A DNA stretch of 64,000 nt from JAJDAH01 sp964487605 (lineage in GTDB: Bacteria; Myxococcota_A; Polyangia; Polyangiales; Polyangiaceae): positions 1-64,000 of the forward strand of contig CAZARU010000029.1 in the NCBI GenBank assembly GCA_964487605.1, given 5' to 3'. The notes beneath the pieces are model-generated. The model was not told the DNA's origin. It saw only the letters and a program-made list of their open reading frames with translations, and searched no databases. Of the stretch, positions 1 through 8,657 are shown one piece after another (the stretch's first letter is position 1; the number at the start of each line of letters is the position of its first letter). A program made the position numbers and the translations under genes.

Positions 1-27
1 TCCGACGTTCCGACGTTCCGACGTTCC
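1..27 (+). repeat. 8-bp tandem repeat TTCCGACG, about three units, at window edge
   Basis: Three and a fraction copies of the octamer TTCCGACG run from the first base. They are read in the frame of the following secreted protein as R-R-S-D-V-P-T-F, directly before its hydrophobic signal segment. The array is cut by the window edge, so its full length is unknown. A one-base variant, TTCCGAAG, occurs six times on the opposite strand at 17435-17482, again just before a secreted-protein gene. Confidence 0.75.
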
Positions 28-3000
28 TGTGGGCTCTCGCCGCGACCGTGACGGTCGCGGGGCGCGCGGCGGGCGAGCCGACCGCGCCGACGGCAGGCCC
101 GGCGATCCGACGCCAGGCGATCGAGGCACAGCGCGTCTGGCCGGTCCAGGCGATCGTCGCGGCGAGGGCCGTCGAGCTCCGCGCGGGTAGCGCGGTGCGC
201 GGCGACGTCGCGGTCGTGGAGGCGCGCCAGCCGCCGCCCGCCGGCGGCTTCGAGGCGGACATCGGCGCGCACGCGGGCGTCGACGGCTCGGTGTCCGCCG
301 ACCGCGTGCGGCTCGGCGCGGGCGCGATCGTCACGGGCGACGCGCGCTACAACCAGCTCGAGGGCGCCGGCGCCGTCCAGGGCGCCCGGATCACGCCGCT
401 GGCGCTCCCGCTGGCCATCCCGGTGCCGGCGCTGCCGCCGGTGTCACCCGGCGCGTCGAGCATCCGCCTCCGCGCCGGCGAGCGGCGCGAGCTGACGGCG
501 GGCGCGTACCGCGACCTCGAAGTCGGAGCGCGGGGAACGCTCGTCCTCGGCGGCGGGACGTACCACGCGCGCGCCGTCGTCGTGCAGCCCTCGGCGCGCG
601 TCGAGTGCGCCGCCCGGTGCGAGCTGCGCGTCGAGGCCGACTTGGACGCCCGCGCCGCCTCGTACGTCGGCCCGGCCCAGGACGGCGGCTCCACACCGGA
701 CGACGTCGAGCTCCTGCTGGCGCGGGCGGGCACCTTCGGTGCGCGGGCGACGGTGCGGGCCCGCGTGCTCGCGCCCCACGGCGCCCTCTCCCTCGGGGCG
801 GGCGCCGACGCCGAGGGCTCCCTCGTGGCGCGATACGTCACTGTGGGCGCCCACGCCCAGGCCCGCGCGTTCCATGTCCTCGACGTCGTCGACTTCCCGG
901 CGCCGAGCCCGTTCGAGCGGGATCAGGACACCGCCACCTTCACGGCCCGTGTCTCGGTGGGCTCGCTGCCGCAGGAGCCCGCCGCGTGCCCGAACGGCTG
1001 CACCTTCTGGCTCGCGTACACGTTCGACGTCCGCCAGGGCACGAACCTGTTCCCCCTGCGGCTCCTGCCCCAGGCCGACCTGGGCGATCTCGCGCGGTAC
1101 CCGCTGGCCCCCGGGTTCGCGGCTCCCGCGGGGCCCATCGTCCGCCCGCCGCCACCGATACCGCTGTCGCTGTCGCTCCGGGGCGCCACGCTCGCGCCGC
1201 CGCCGGAGGTGCACCAGCCGCTCACGCAGCCGCGCGCGCTTGGGCGCCTCTCGCGCGCCGGCCTCGCGCCGCTCTCCGTCGCGAACGACGCGGCGGGCAA
1301 CACCTACGTCGTCAGCGGGACGACCATCCAGAAGTTCAGCGAGGCGGGCGTGTTCCTCCTCGAGTGGGGCGCGCCGGGCAGCGGCGACGGCGAGCTCGGC
1401 GACCAGGAGGTCGGCGCCTTCGACGTCTCCCTCGCCACGTCGCCGGGCGGCGACGTCTACGTCTCGGATCCCGGCAACCACCGCGTCCAGCGGTTCGCGC
1501 CGGACGGGACGTTCCTCGGCAAGTGGGGCACGCCCGGCCCCGGCGACGGCCAGTTCGAGTCCCCCACGGGGATCGCGGTCGCGCCGCGGTCCGGTGAGGT
1601 GTACGTCGTAGACACGGGCAACCACCGCGTCCAGCGGTTCACCGCAGAAGGCGCGTTCCTCGGGTCCTTCGGCGGCGAAGGCACCGGCGACGGGCGGCTG
1701 CAGGTGGCCCTGCGCGTCGCGATCGATCCGTCGTCCCAGGACGTGCTCGTGCCCGACGACGAGCCCGGTCGCGTCCAGCGGTTCACGGCGGACGGCACGT
1801 TCGTGTCGAGCTTCGCGCCAGGGCTCTCGGCACCGACGGGCATCGACGTCGACGTCGGAGGGCGCATCTTCGTCACCGACGCCGCGACGAGTAGCATCGC
1901 CGTGTTCTCCCGCGCCGGCGACCTCCTCGGACGCTTCGGGCAGCTCGGCGCCGGTCCGGGCGAACTCGACGGCCCCCTCGACGTCTCCGTGAGCCCCGCC
2001 GGGCTCATCGCCGTCGCCGACGCGGGCAACCAGTCCGTGCAGCTCTACCGCGTGCCCGAGTCCATCCTCGGCGACGTGGGGGTCGTCGCCGTCGACGCGC
2101 CGGGCGAGTACGAGATCTCGGAGCCCTGGGATCTCCGGAACCACCTGCTCCGACGCGTCCCGGACGACGTGATGAACGTCACGTTCACGGTGCAGCTCCT
2201 GAGGCTCGACGGCGGCTTCCCCTCGCCGGAGGACCTGCCGCGTCCCAAGCCCCCGTGCCCGCCCGGCGCCGACTGCGCGTTCATCGCCGAGGCGGCCCGC
2301 ATCAGCGTGAACGTCCGCGACCTGCCCCGCCTGTGCTTCGGCGGCCAGTGCGAGCGCATCGACACGGAGTACACGTGCGCGCTCTTCGGCGACGGGCCGG
2401 CCGCCTTCTCGCCCCTCGGCGGCCCGCCGACGTACACGCCGGGGTTCATCGGGTGGAACAGTCGGGACCGCAGCCCCTTCTTGGGCGGCAACCGCGACAA
2501 CCCGGTTATCGCCGGCGGCGACCAGGGCCTGCCCGTGCTGCACAACGGGCGGACGGTGTTCACGTTCGGGGACGTCGAAGCCCTCAACAAGCGGCTGAAC
2601 CCGGGCGTGTTCCTCGACCCACTGCTCCACGGATTTCCGGAGTTCTCCGTCGATTCGTCCACCACTCCTGATGGCGTCGTCCACGACGACGTCATGGGCG
2701 CGTCGGACTCGACGACGACGCCGTCGAGCGACCTCGCCTGCCTCGACGTGGACTTCTTCCGCGCACCGCCGCCCGCTGCCAATCAGAACGAGTTCTTCGC
2801 GACGACCGTCGACGGCAAGTTTCAAGCGGGCGGCACGGACCTGGGCTATCTCGCCGGTCCCGTGACGTCGTTCAGCGCCGGCGGCAAGCTCTGGACGCTG
2901 GTGCCGAAGCATCGCACCGGCACCAGCGCCGCCGGCTGCTCGCCCGGTGAGGTCGCGTGCGCGACCCCCGGCGACGCCTGCCTCGAGATGCCGGCGAACT

Positions 3001-4316
3001 CCGTCCCGTCGGGCAACGTGTGCTTCACGGGTGCGTGCGGCTCCGGCGCCACCAGCAAGGACTGCCGCGTCGACCTCACGCTCGGGACGCGCCCACTCAA
3101 CGGCGTCGGCGACTACTGCTCGGACGACGGCGACTGCTTCGCCTTCGGCGCCATCAGCCGCTGCTTGCCGTACCACGGCTGCTTCCAGGGCACGTTCGAG
3201 AGCCGCGTGAACTGCGATGCCCAGCACCCCGATCGGTGCCTTCCCCGGCTCGGCGGCGGCACCCTCGGCGTGATGCGCTCACCCGCGGAGGCCGCCGGTC
3301 GCGCCGAGTGCGCCGTGAACGGCGACGTCACCAATTGCCTGCGAAGGGCGGTCGCCGGCGACCTCTTCGTGGGCGCCTCTCTCGACGCCGTCACGGCCCC
3401 GTTCGACCGATGGGTCGTCACCTCCGCCGTGCCCGATCCCGAGCCGAACCCATTCGGCACTCGCGTCTTCGTCTGGGGCCGCGAGCACTTCCTCGCCGCC
3501 CGCACCGACGACCCGGACGACGACCCCTCGACGCCCCCCGAGACGGACTGGAGTCCGCTCGACGTGTACCTCTGGAGCTACCTCGTCGCCCCGAACGGGC
3601 GGATCAGCGAGCCGTCGTACTGGTGCGACTCATGCCCCGGAAACGTGCAGGGGTTCGGCGCGAACATCGAGGACGCCGATCCCGTGCTCCGGGAGCACGA
3701 CCACGTCATGGGCAACCAGATGAGCGTGTTCTGGGCGCCGCCCATCGGGAAGTGGGTGATGCTGTATGGCGGGCGGATCCCGTTTCCGACGATCGAGGGG
3801 GTCGACCCGATGACGGGGCAGCCGATGATCCTGGAGAGCATCCTGCGGAGCCTCAGCGTGGACCAGGTCTTCGACCCCACCGCCGGGATCTACCTCCGCC
3901 ACGCGGAGTCGCCGCAGGGGCCATGGAGCGCGCCGCGGACGATCTTCAACCCGTTCCAGGAGGCGGCGTACGGGTACTGCGAGATCCTATACTTCGCGGA
4001 TGCCTACGAAGTGCTGAAAAGCTCACACCCTGCCTACATCGCGCAACTCGAGTCCGAGTGCCCGCAGACGGCCGCGACGCGCACTGCCCAGGACTGGTGG
4101 CTGAAGATGACCGAGGGGCTACCGGACGGCACTGCAAACAGTCCCCGCTCGTTGGCCCGGCTCGCTTACGGCGCCGAGTACGGCGCCGCCATCCTGGCGC
4201 AGTTCATCCGGCCCGCGCCCGACGACAGCATCGTCGGAGGCGTCCGCTTCCACTGGCTCCTGTCGACCTGGAACCCCTATCGCGTCGTCGTGATGCGCAC
4301 GGACTTCCGTCCATGA
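3..4316 (+). CDS. Large secreted protein: beta-rich N-terminus, NHL propeller, DUF4185-like C-terminus (5' end cut by window)
   Basis: The frame is open to the window edge. A hydrophobic stretch (F-L-W-A-L-A-A-T-V-T-V-A-G) lies before the first in-window start, GTG 48, so the true start is probably upstream. Numbering from GTG 48, residues 35-270 are a beta-rich region resembling secreted beta-helix adhesins. Residues about 417-670 contain at least four NHL-type repeats (for example the motif GNHRVQRF) and should form a beta-propeller. Residues about 800-1420 resemble DUF4185, a glycosidase-like propeller family, with the stretch GGDQGLPVLHNGRTVFTFGD and a Cys-rich insert near 965-1080. Family assignment is by eye. 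The stop overlaps the next ATG by four bases (ATGA), indicating translational coupling to the RCC1 lipoprotein. A shortened paralogue lies at 6657-8657. The substrate is unknown; an extracellular carbohydrate- or surface-binding role is inferred. Confidence 0.75.
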   Translation, partial: RRSDVPTFLWALAATVTVAGRAAGEPTAPTAGPAIRRQAIEAQRVWPVQAIVAARAVELRAGSAVRGDVAVVEARQPPPAGGFEADIGAHAGVDGSVSADRVRLGAGAIVTGDARYNQLEGAGAVQGARITPLALPLAIPVPALPPVSPGASSIRLRAGERRELTAGAYRDLEVGARGTLVLGGGTYHARAVVVQPSARVECAARCELRVEADLDARAASYVGPAQDGGSTPDDVELLLARAGTFGARATVRARVLAPHGALSLGAGADAEGSLVARYVTVGAHAQARAFHVLDVVDFPAPSPFERDQDTATFTARVSVGSLPQEPAACPNGCTFWLAYTFDVRQGTNLFPLRLLPQADLGDLARYPLAPGFAAPAGPIVRPPPPIPLSLSLRGATLAPPPEVHQPLTQPRALGRLSRAGLAPLSVANDAAGNTYVVSGTTIQKFSEAGVFLLEWGAPGSGDGELGDQEVGAFDVSLATSPGGDVYVSDPGNHRVQRFAPDGTFLGKWGTPGPGDGQFESPTGIAVAPRSGEVYVVDTGNHRVQRFTAEGAFLGSFGGEGTGDGRLQVALRVAIDPSSQDVLVPDDEPGRVQRFTADGTFVSSFAPGLSAPTGIDVDVGGRIFVTDAATSSIAVFSRAGDLLGRFGQLGAGPGELDGPLDVSVSPAGLIAVADAGNQSVQLYRVPESILGDVGVVAVDAPGEYEISEPWDLRNHLLRRVPDDVMNVTFTVQLLRLDGGFPSPEDLPRPKPPCPPGADCAFIAEAARISVNVRDLPRLCFGGQCERIDTEYTCALFGDGPAAFSPLGGPPTYTPGFIGWNSRDRSPFLGGNRDNPVIAGGDQGLPVLHNGRTVFTFGDVEALNKRLNPGVFLDPLLHGFPEFSVDSSTTPDGVVHDDVMGASDSTTTPSSDLACLDVDFFRAPPPAANQNEFFATTVDGKFQAGGTDLGYLAGPVTSFSAGGKLWTLVPKHRTGTSAAGCSPGEVACATPGDACLEMPANSVPSGNVCFTGACGSGATSKDCRVDLTLGTRPLNGVGDYCSDDGDCFAFGAISRCLPYHGCFQGTFESRVNCDAQHPDRCLPRLGGGTLGVMRSPAEAAGRAECAVNGDVTNCLRRAVAGDLFVGASLDAVTAPFDRWVVTSAVPDPEPNPFGTRVFVWGREHFLAARTDDPDDDPSTPPETDWSPLDVYLWSYLVAPNGRISEPSYWCDSCPGNVQGFGANIEDADPVLREHDHVMGNQMSVFWAPPIGKWVMLYGGRIPFPTIEGVDPMTGQPMILESILRSLSVDQVFDPTAGIYLRHAESPQGPWSAPRTIFNPFQEAAYGYCEILYFADAYEVLKSSHPAYIAQLESECPQTAATRTAQDWWLKMTEGLPDGTANSPRSLARLAYGAEYGAAILAQFIRPAPDDSIVGGVRFHWLLSTWNPYRVVVMRTDFRP

Positions 4317-5527
4317 GGGTGGCGGCCGCCCTCGTGAGACGCGCCGCGCTCGTGGCGCTGTCGGCGCTCGCTGCCGTCACCTGCGGCGAGGCCGACGGCG
4401 GGTCGCGGTCGACGTCGCGGGATGGCGCCGACGCCGGAGCCCCGGACGCGCCGCCCGACGTCGTCGTCGACATCACCGTGCCCGACACCTCCCCGGACGC
4501 TCCCCCGGACGTCGTCGACGCGCAGCCCCGTTGCCCGCCCGTGCCCCCGCCGGACGGGCTCACGACGCGGGCGGCGGAGAGGCGACTGGCGGTGGGCGCC
4601 GCCCACACCTGCGGGATCCGCGACGATGGTACGGTGCAGTGCTGGGGGGCAGACATCTACGGCGAGGGCACGCCTCCAGGGGGCACGTTCATTCGTCTCT
4701 CCGTAGGCGAGGATCACACGTGCGGCATCCGCGCGTCCGGAGAGGTCGCGTGCTGGGGCGCGGGCACGGCGCTCGTCCCGGCCGACGACGGCGAGTACGG
4801 ATGCCGCCACTTGGGCTGCGGCCAGTCGCTTCCGCCGCCGGGCCGCTTCCTCGAGATAGCGGCAAGCAACGTCTTCACCTGCGGCATCCGACAGGACCTC
4901 ACCATCGAGTGCTGGGGCGCTCCCGCCGGTGGCTACACGGACCCACCTTGCGGGCAGTTCGTGCAGCTCGCTGCAGGATGGGGGAACGCCTGCGCCGTCG
5001 ATGTCGCGGGCGCAGTCCACTGCTGGCCGCCTCCCTGGACCTTTGAGCTGCGCGACGAGCCCGCAAAGCAAGTGGCGCTGGGCGGGGGGTGTGCCTGCGT
5101 CCTCTACGAGTCGGGCACGCTCGCCTGCGAGGTGGGCTTTTACAGCCAGTTCCGCCCGTTTCCGTACGTGACGTATCCCTGGACCCGGGAGGGCGTCCAG
5201 GCGGTCGCCTGCGGGGAAGGAACAATCGGGTTCGGCAGCGTCGCCTGCGCGATCCTCGACGACGGCACGGTCGAGTGCAAGCGGGCTTGCCCCCTGAACG
5301 CATGCGAGGCCACGTGCCGCCGGATCCTGGACGACGGCACGGTCGAGTGCGAGAGGGCTTGCCCCGGCAACTCCTGCGACAGTGCACAGGCCTACGGCGG
5401 GGACACCTTCACGGAGGTCTCGTGCGGCCTGTTCGCTTGCTGCGGCCTACGCACGGACGGCACGGCCACCTGCGGGACGAAGAACGGCCAGGACCTCGCC
5501 CCTCCCGACTTCCCATCCGGCTCATGA
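4313..5527 (+). CDS. RCC1-repeat lipoprotein
   Basis: A protein of 404 residues with a lipoprotein-like signal ending near A-V-T-C, an Asp/Pro/Ala-rich linker, and then RCC1-type propeller repeats. The repeats are recognisable by recurring H-T-C-G-I-R, D-G-T-V-x-C-W-G and related motifs, and most blades carry a Cys pair. Two near-identical units (I-L-D-D-G-T-V-E-C) lie in tandem close to the C-terminus. The ATG overlaps the stop of the giant DUF4185-like gene (ATGA), so the two products are probably made together and may act together on the cell surface. A clear paralogue lies at 8654-9823 in the same gene order. RCC1-like propellers are frequent in secreted myxobacterial proteins; the ligand is unknown. 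Confidence 0.8.
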   Translation: MRVAAALVRRAALVALSALAAVTCGEADGGSRSTSRDGADAGAPDAPPDVVVDITVPDTSPDAPPDVVDAQPRCPPVPPPDGLTTRAAERRLAVGAAHTCGIRDDGTVQCWGADIYGEGTPPGGTFIRLSVGEDHTCGIRASGEVACWGAGTALVPADDGEYGCRHLGCGQSLPPPGRFLEIAASNVFTCGIRQDLTIECWGAPAGGYTDPPCGQFVQLAAGWGNACAVDVAGAVHCWPPPWTFELRDEPAKQVALGGGCACVLYESGTLACEVGFYSQFRPFPYVTYPWTREGVQAVACGEGTIGFGSVACAILDDGTVECKRACPLNACEATCRRILDDGTVECERACPGNSCDSAQAYGGDTFTEVSCGLFACCGLRTDGTATCGTKNGQDLAPPDFPSGS

Positions 5528-5830
5528 TTGGAACCGGCGCGCAAGACCCCTTCTGCGTTTAGAGATCCGCACGCGTGGCTCGACGAGCTGCGGGACCGTC
5601 GTGGGCGCGCTCGGGTTCAGGCCCGCATCGAGCGGCTCGCCGCCGGCAACCCAGGAGACGTGAGGCCGGTTGGCCAGGGGGTGTCGGAACTGCGCATCGA
5701 CTTCGGCCCCGGTTACCGCGTGCACTTCGTGAGGAAACGTCGGACGGTCATCGTCCTGCTGACCGGCGGCGACAAGACGTCGCAGGCCGCGGACATCAAG
5801 ACGGCGCTACGACTCGCCCGCGACCTGTAG
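5528..5830 (+). CDS. HigB/RelE-type addiction-module toxin
   Basis: A protein of 100 residues starting at a TTG immediately after the preceding stop. It matches the small RelE-superfamily 'addiction module killer' proteins (phage Gp49-like) in length and in its second half: R-I-D-F-G-P-G-Y-R-V-H-F, then V-L-L-T-G-G-D-K, then D-I-K-T-A. These proteins are ribosome-dependent mRNA interferases. The antitoxin gene starts nine bases downstream, in toxin-first order, which is typical of HigBA-type modules. The unusual start could be wrong, since there is no in-frame ATG nearby. The module sits between the two copies of the secreted pair. It looks intact: core basic residues and the C-terminal helix are present. 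Confidence 0.85.
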   Translation: MEPARKTPSAFRDPHAWLDELRDRRGRARVQARIERLAAGNPGDVRPVGQGVSELRIDFGPGYRVHFVRKRRTVIVLLTGGDKTSQAADIKTALRLARDL

Positions 5831-5839
5831 GAGGACGAC

Positions 5840-6133
5840 ATGGCAAAGACGAAGACCACACGCTACGACGTCGCCGAGCATCTGCGCACCCCTGAAGAGA
5901 TGGCGGCCTATCTCGAGGCCTGTCTCGACGAGCCGGGGGCTGACGCGGCGTTCATCGCCAAGGCGATCGGCGATATCGCGCGGGCCAAGGGCATGTCGGA
6001 GGTGGCGCGCGAGGCTCGCATGTCACGCGAGAGCCTGTACAAGGCGCTCTCGGGAGACCGCAGCCCCGACTTCGACACCATCATCAAGGTGCTGGGCGCG
6101 CTCGGGCTCAAGCTCCACGCGGAGCCCGCGTAG
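5840..6133 (+). CDS. HigA-type antitoxin, helix-turn-helix
   Basis: A protein of 97 residues. It has the N-terminal Y-D-V-A-E-H-L-R-T-P-E-E-M segment and the C-terminal XRE-like helix-turn-helix (A-R-E-A-R-M-S-R-E-S-L-Y-K-A-L-S, then D-F-D-T-I-I-K-V-L-G-A-L-G-L) of the 'addiction module antidote' family. It should neutralise the toxin encoded just upstream and repress the pair's own promoter. The ATG is preceded by GGAGGA, a good ribosome-binding site. No damage is visible, so this is the only plainly complete toxin-antitoxin pair in the window. Confidence 0.88.
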   Translation: MAKTKTTRYDVAEHLRTPEEMAAYLEACLDEPGADAAFIAKAIGDIARAKGMSEVAREARMSRESLYKALSGDRSPDFDTIIKVLGALGLKLHAEPA

Positions 6134-6239
6134 CGGCTCTGGCTGCTCGCCGTTCACACGGCATCAGCCCGGTCGTGTCCCCGCCCGGCATGCCGCCACG
6201 CGTTGCCTGTACGTGGACACCACGCGCACCGACCATTAC

Positions 6240-6599
6240 CCCGACAATCCGTCCCACCTGACGCCGGAGCGCGTGACCTCCGTGAGCGCCTGGACAGCGC
6301 GGCGGATGAAGGGCCGCCCCGACGACGGCGCGTTCCGGCACCTCGTCGGCGACGTAGGCGTGGGCCATCGCGTTCCGGAAGCCGACGGCGGCGACCAGCC
6401 GGTCGGCGAGCGCCTTCGGCACGTGGCCCGCCGCTTCGAGCCGCCGGAACGCATTGGCGTAGTCGGACGGCGCGCCCAGCTTCGCCCGCACGCAGGTCGC
6501 GACGGCAACGTCGATCACGATCTGGACCACTTGCCAGAGGTGGAGCAGCACCGCGTCGGACGTGTCCGCGCGTGATGCGACCACGGCGCAGCCCAGCAC
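6240..6599 (-). pseudogene. hepT relic, C-terminal part (DUF86 toxin, split gene)
   Basis: From the GTG at 6599 the minus strand encodes most of a HepT/DUF86 fold, including L-H-L-W-Q-V-V-Q-I-V-I-D and the catalytic R-x4-H-x-Y motif (R-N-A-M-A-H-A-Y). The N-terminal helix typical of the family is missing. It is found instead on the same strand at 9906-9962, directly after the partner mnt gene. After A-V-V-G the frame departs from the family pattern; a more plausible tail (A-V-Q-A-L-T-E-V) is in another frame, suggesting a further frameshift near 6315. I read this as the distal part of a hepT gene split by insertion of the second DUF4185/RCC1 cassette. Family recognition is strong; the evolutionary reading is inference. 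Confidence 0.7.
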
Positions 6600-6656
6600 C
6601 CGGGCCCGTGATACACTCGCGGCCCGGGCGAGGGTGCCCCGCGAAGGAGGCGAGCG

Positions 6657-6992
6657 ATGGCCGCAATGCCGAGGGTTGCATGGGTGGGCTTCGTACTCTT
6701 CGGCGCTTGCTCGGGGGGGGAAAGCCGCGGACGCTTGGTCGAGTCGGCTGCCGTCGCGCGCGCGCCGATCGAGCCGGCTCGAGTCTGGCCGCCACACGCG
6801 GTGGACCGGCGTCACGCTCTTGGCGGGTAGCGGCGTGCGCGGCGATGTCGCGGTCGTCGAAGCGGTCGCCGCCGCCCCTCCGTCCGGCGGTTTCGCACGC
6901 CGGCGGCGCTCGTTGACCCGAGGTTCCTTCGCTACCCGCCGTTCTCGCTCGACTACCGCATCGAGCCCCCGATCGTCGTCCACGACGACGTC
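6657..6992 (+). pseudogene. 5' remnant of the second DUF4185-like gene
   Basis: An ATG at 6657 follows an excellent ribosome-binding site (AAGGAGG, 6644-6650) and starts a lipoprotein-like signal, V-L-F-G-A-C, then a segment resembling the start of the first copy (I-E-P-A-R-V-W-P). The frame stops at TAG 6828. Homology continues in another frame (G-V-R-G-D-V-A-V-V-E) and then jumps, near 6900, to sequence corresponding to about residue 855 of the first copy. Thus roughly 790 residues, including the whole NHL propeller, are missing, and at least two frame changes separate the signal peptide from the surviving C-terminal part. Confidence 0.7.
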
Positions 6993-8657
6993 ATGGCGAT
7001 CTCGAACATGACCGCCGCGCCGACCGGCGAGGGCGCCTGTTTGAACATGACTTTCTTCCGTAAACCCCCTCAGCCGCTGCTGCCCGCGCCCTTCGTGCCG
7101 CCGCCGCCCGCGCCCGACGACCAGTTCTTCGCCACGACCGTGGACGGCGAGTTCCAAGACGGCGGGGCCCACCTCGGCTATCTCAGCGGACCGGTCAACT
7201 CGTTCAGCGCGGGGGGCAAGCTCTGGTCGCTCGTCCCGAAGCGCAGCACCGAGAGCTTCGTGGTGAGCTGCTCCCCCGGCAACTCGCCGCCCGGCAGCGG
7301 CGTGCCGCCCGAGGACCGCGACGTGCGGTGCGCCGAGAACGACGACGCTTGCATCGAGGTCAAACTTCCGGCCGGGTTTCCGGTGCTCGGCAACGTGTGC
7401 TTCACGGGCGACTGCGGCGCCGCCGCGACCAGCGACGACTGCCGCGCCGACTTGACGCTCGGGACGCTCACGTCCGGGACGACGCCCGGGACGGCCGACC
7501 TCTGCACCGCCGACGCCGACTGCGGTGGCACCAACCACTGCCTCCCCTACCGCGGCTGCTACCGGGGCACGTTCGAGAGCGGCGAGCACTGCAGCGCCAC
7601 GAACCGCGCTCGCTGTCTCCCGCGCTTCACCGGCGGCACGCTCGGCGTGATGCGCTCCCCAGCCGAAGCCGCCGGCCGCCCCGAATGCGCGGTCAACGGC
7701 GACGTGACCAACTGCCTGCGCCGCGCGCTCGACGGCGTCGACACGTTGCCGGGTGATCTCGCCGCCGTCACGAGGCCCTTCGACCGGTGGATCGTCACCT
7801 CGGCCGCGCCCGACCCGAGGCCCCCGCCGCGTCCCACCGACGGCACGACCGTGCTCGTCTGGGGTCGCGCGAACTTCCTCGCCGTCCGTGTGGACGGCAC
7901 CCTCACGACCCCGCCCGAGACCGACTGGTCACCGCTCGACGTCTTCCTCTGGCGCTACTTCGTGTCCAGCGAGGGCGTCATCAGCACCCCCACGTACTGG
8001 TGCGGCGACCCCGAGTGCGGAGTCGGCGGCTTCAGCGACGAGATCGAGGACGCCGAGCCAGTCCTGCGGGAGCGCGACCACGCCACCGGCAACCAGCTCA
8101 GCGTCTTCTGGGCACCGCCGATCCAGCGCTGGGTGATGCTCTACGGTGGGCGGTTCCCGTTCCCAACGGTCGTGGACGAGGAGGGAAACAGCTTCGAACA
8201 GGGCCTGCCGAGCCTCACGGTGGCGCAGGTGTTCGACACGACCGCGGGCATTTACGTCCGCCACGCCGCAAAGCCCGAGGGGCCGTGGAGCGCGCCGCGG
8301 ACGATCTTCAATCCGTACTCCCTGGGCGAGCTGGGGTACTGCGACATCTTGTACTTCAGCGATGCGTACAAGGTGCTGGGGAATAGAAACCCGGCGCTCC
8401 TCGATCTGTACGAGGCGCTCGAATGTCCGAACACGCGCACGGCGCAGGCGTGGTGGCGGGAGCTGACGGAGATGCATTACTCGGATGACAAACAGCGCGA
8501 CCTCGCCCGCCTCGCGTACGGCGCCGAGTACGGCGCCGCGGTCCTGCCCCAGCTCATTACGCAGGCTCCAGATGGCGACGGCGTGAGCTTCCACTGGCTC
8601 CTGTCGACTTGGAACCCCTACCGCGTGGTCGTGATGCGCACGGAGTTCGAGCCATGA
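6993..8657 (+). CDS. DUF4185-like C-terminal fragment (paralogue of the first gene), probably decaying
   Basis: A frame of 554 codons from ATG 6993, open back to about 6831. It matches the last ~570 residues of the giant protein nearly colinearly: V-V-H-D-D-V-M, F-F-A-T-T-V-D-G, L-G-V-M-R-S-P-A-E-A-A-G-R, G-P-W-S-A-P-R-T-I-F-N-P, and an identical end, F-H-W-L-L-S-T-W-N-P-Y-R. There is no in-frame signal peptide, because the 5' part is frameshifted, so the product would not be exported if translated from 6993. The long intact frame suggests the damage is recent, or that it is still translated for coupling to the downstream RCC1 gene, whose ATG overlaps its stop. Confidence 0.7.
   Translation: MAISNMTAAPTGEGACLNMTFFRKPPQPLLPAPFVPPPPAPDDQFFATTVDGEFQDGGAHLGYLSGPVNSFSAGGKLWSLVPKRSTESFVVSCSPGNSPPGSGVPPEDRDVRCAENDDACIEVKLPAGFPVLGNVCFTGDCGAAATSDDCRADLTLGTLTSGTTPGTADLCTADADCGGTNHCLPYRGCYRGTFESGEHCSATNRARCLPRFTGGTLGVMRSPAEAAGRPECAVNGDVTNCLRRALDGVDTLPGDLAAVTRPFDRWIVTSAAPDPRPPPRPTDGTTVLVWGRANFLAVRVDGTLTTPPETDWSPLDVFLWRYFVSSEGVISTPTYWCGDPECGVGGFSDEIEDAEPVLRERDHATGNQLSVFWAPPIQRWVMLYGGRFPFPTVVDEEGNSFEQGLPSLTVAQVFDTTAGIYVRHAAKPEGPWSAPRTIFNPYSLGELGYCDILYFSDAYKVLGNRNPALLDLYEALECPNTRTAQAWWRELTEMHYSDDKQRDLARLAYGAEYGAAVLPQLITQAPDGDGVSFHWLLSTWNPYRVVVMRTEFEP

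Noticed and set aside
444..3227. Minus-strand open frame of about 927 codons opposite the first gene
   Set aside because: High GC leaves antisense frames open. It has no family motif or signal, a composition of Arg/Ala/Val typical of shadows, while the plus strand shows NHL repeats.
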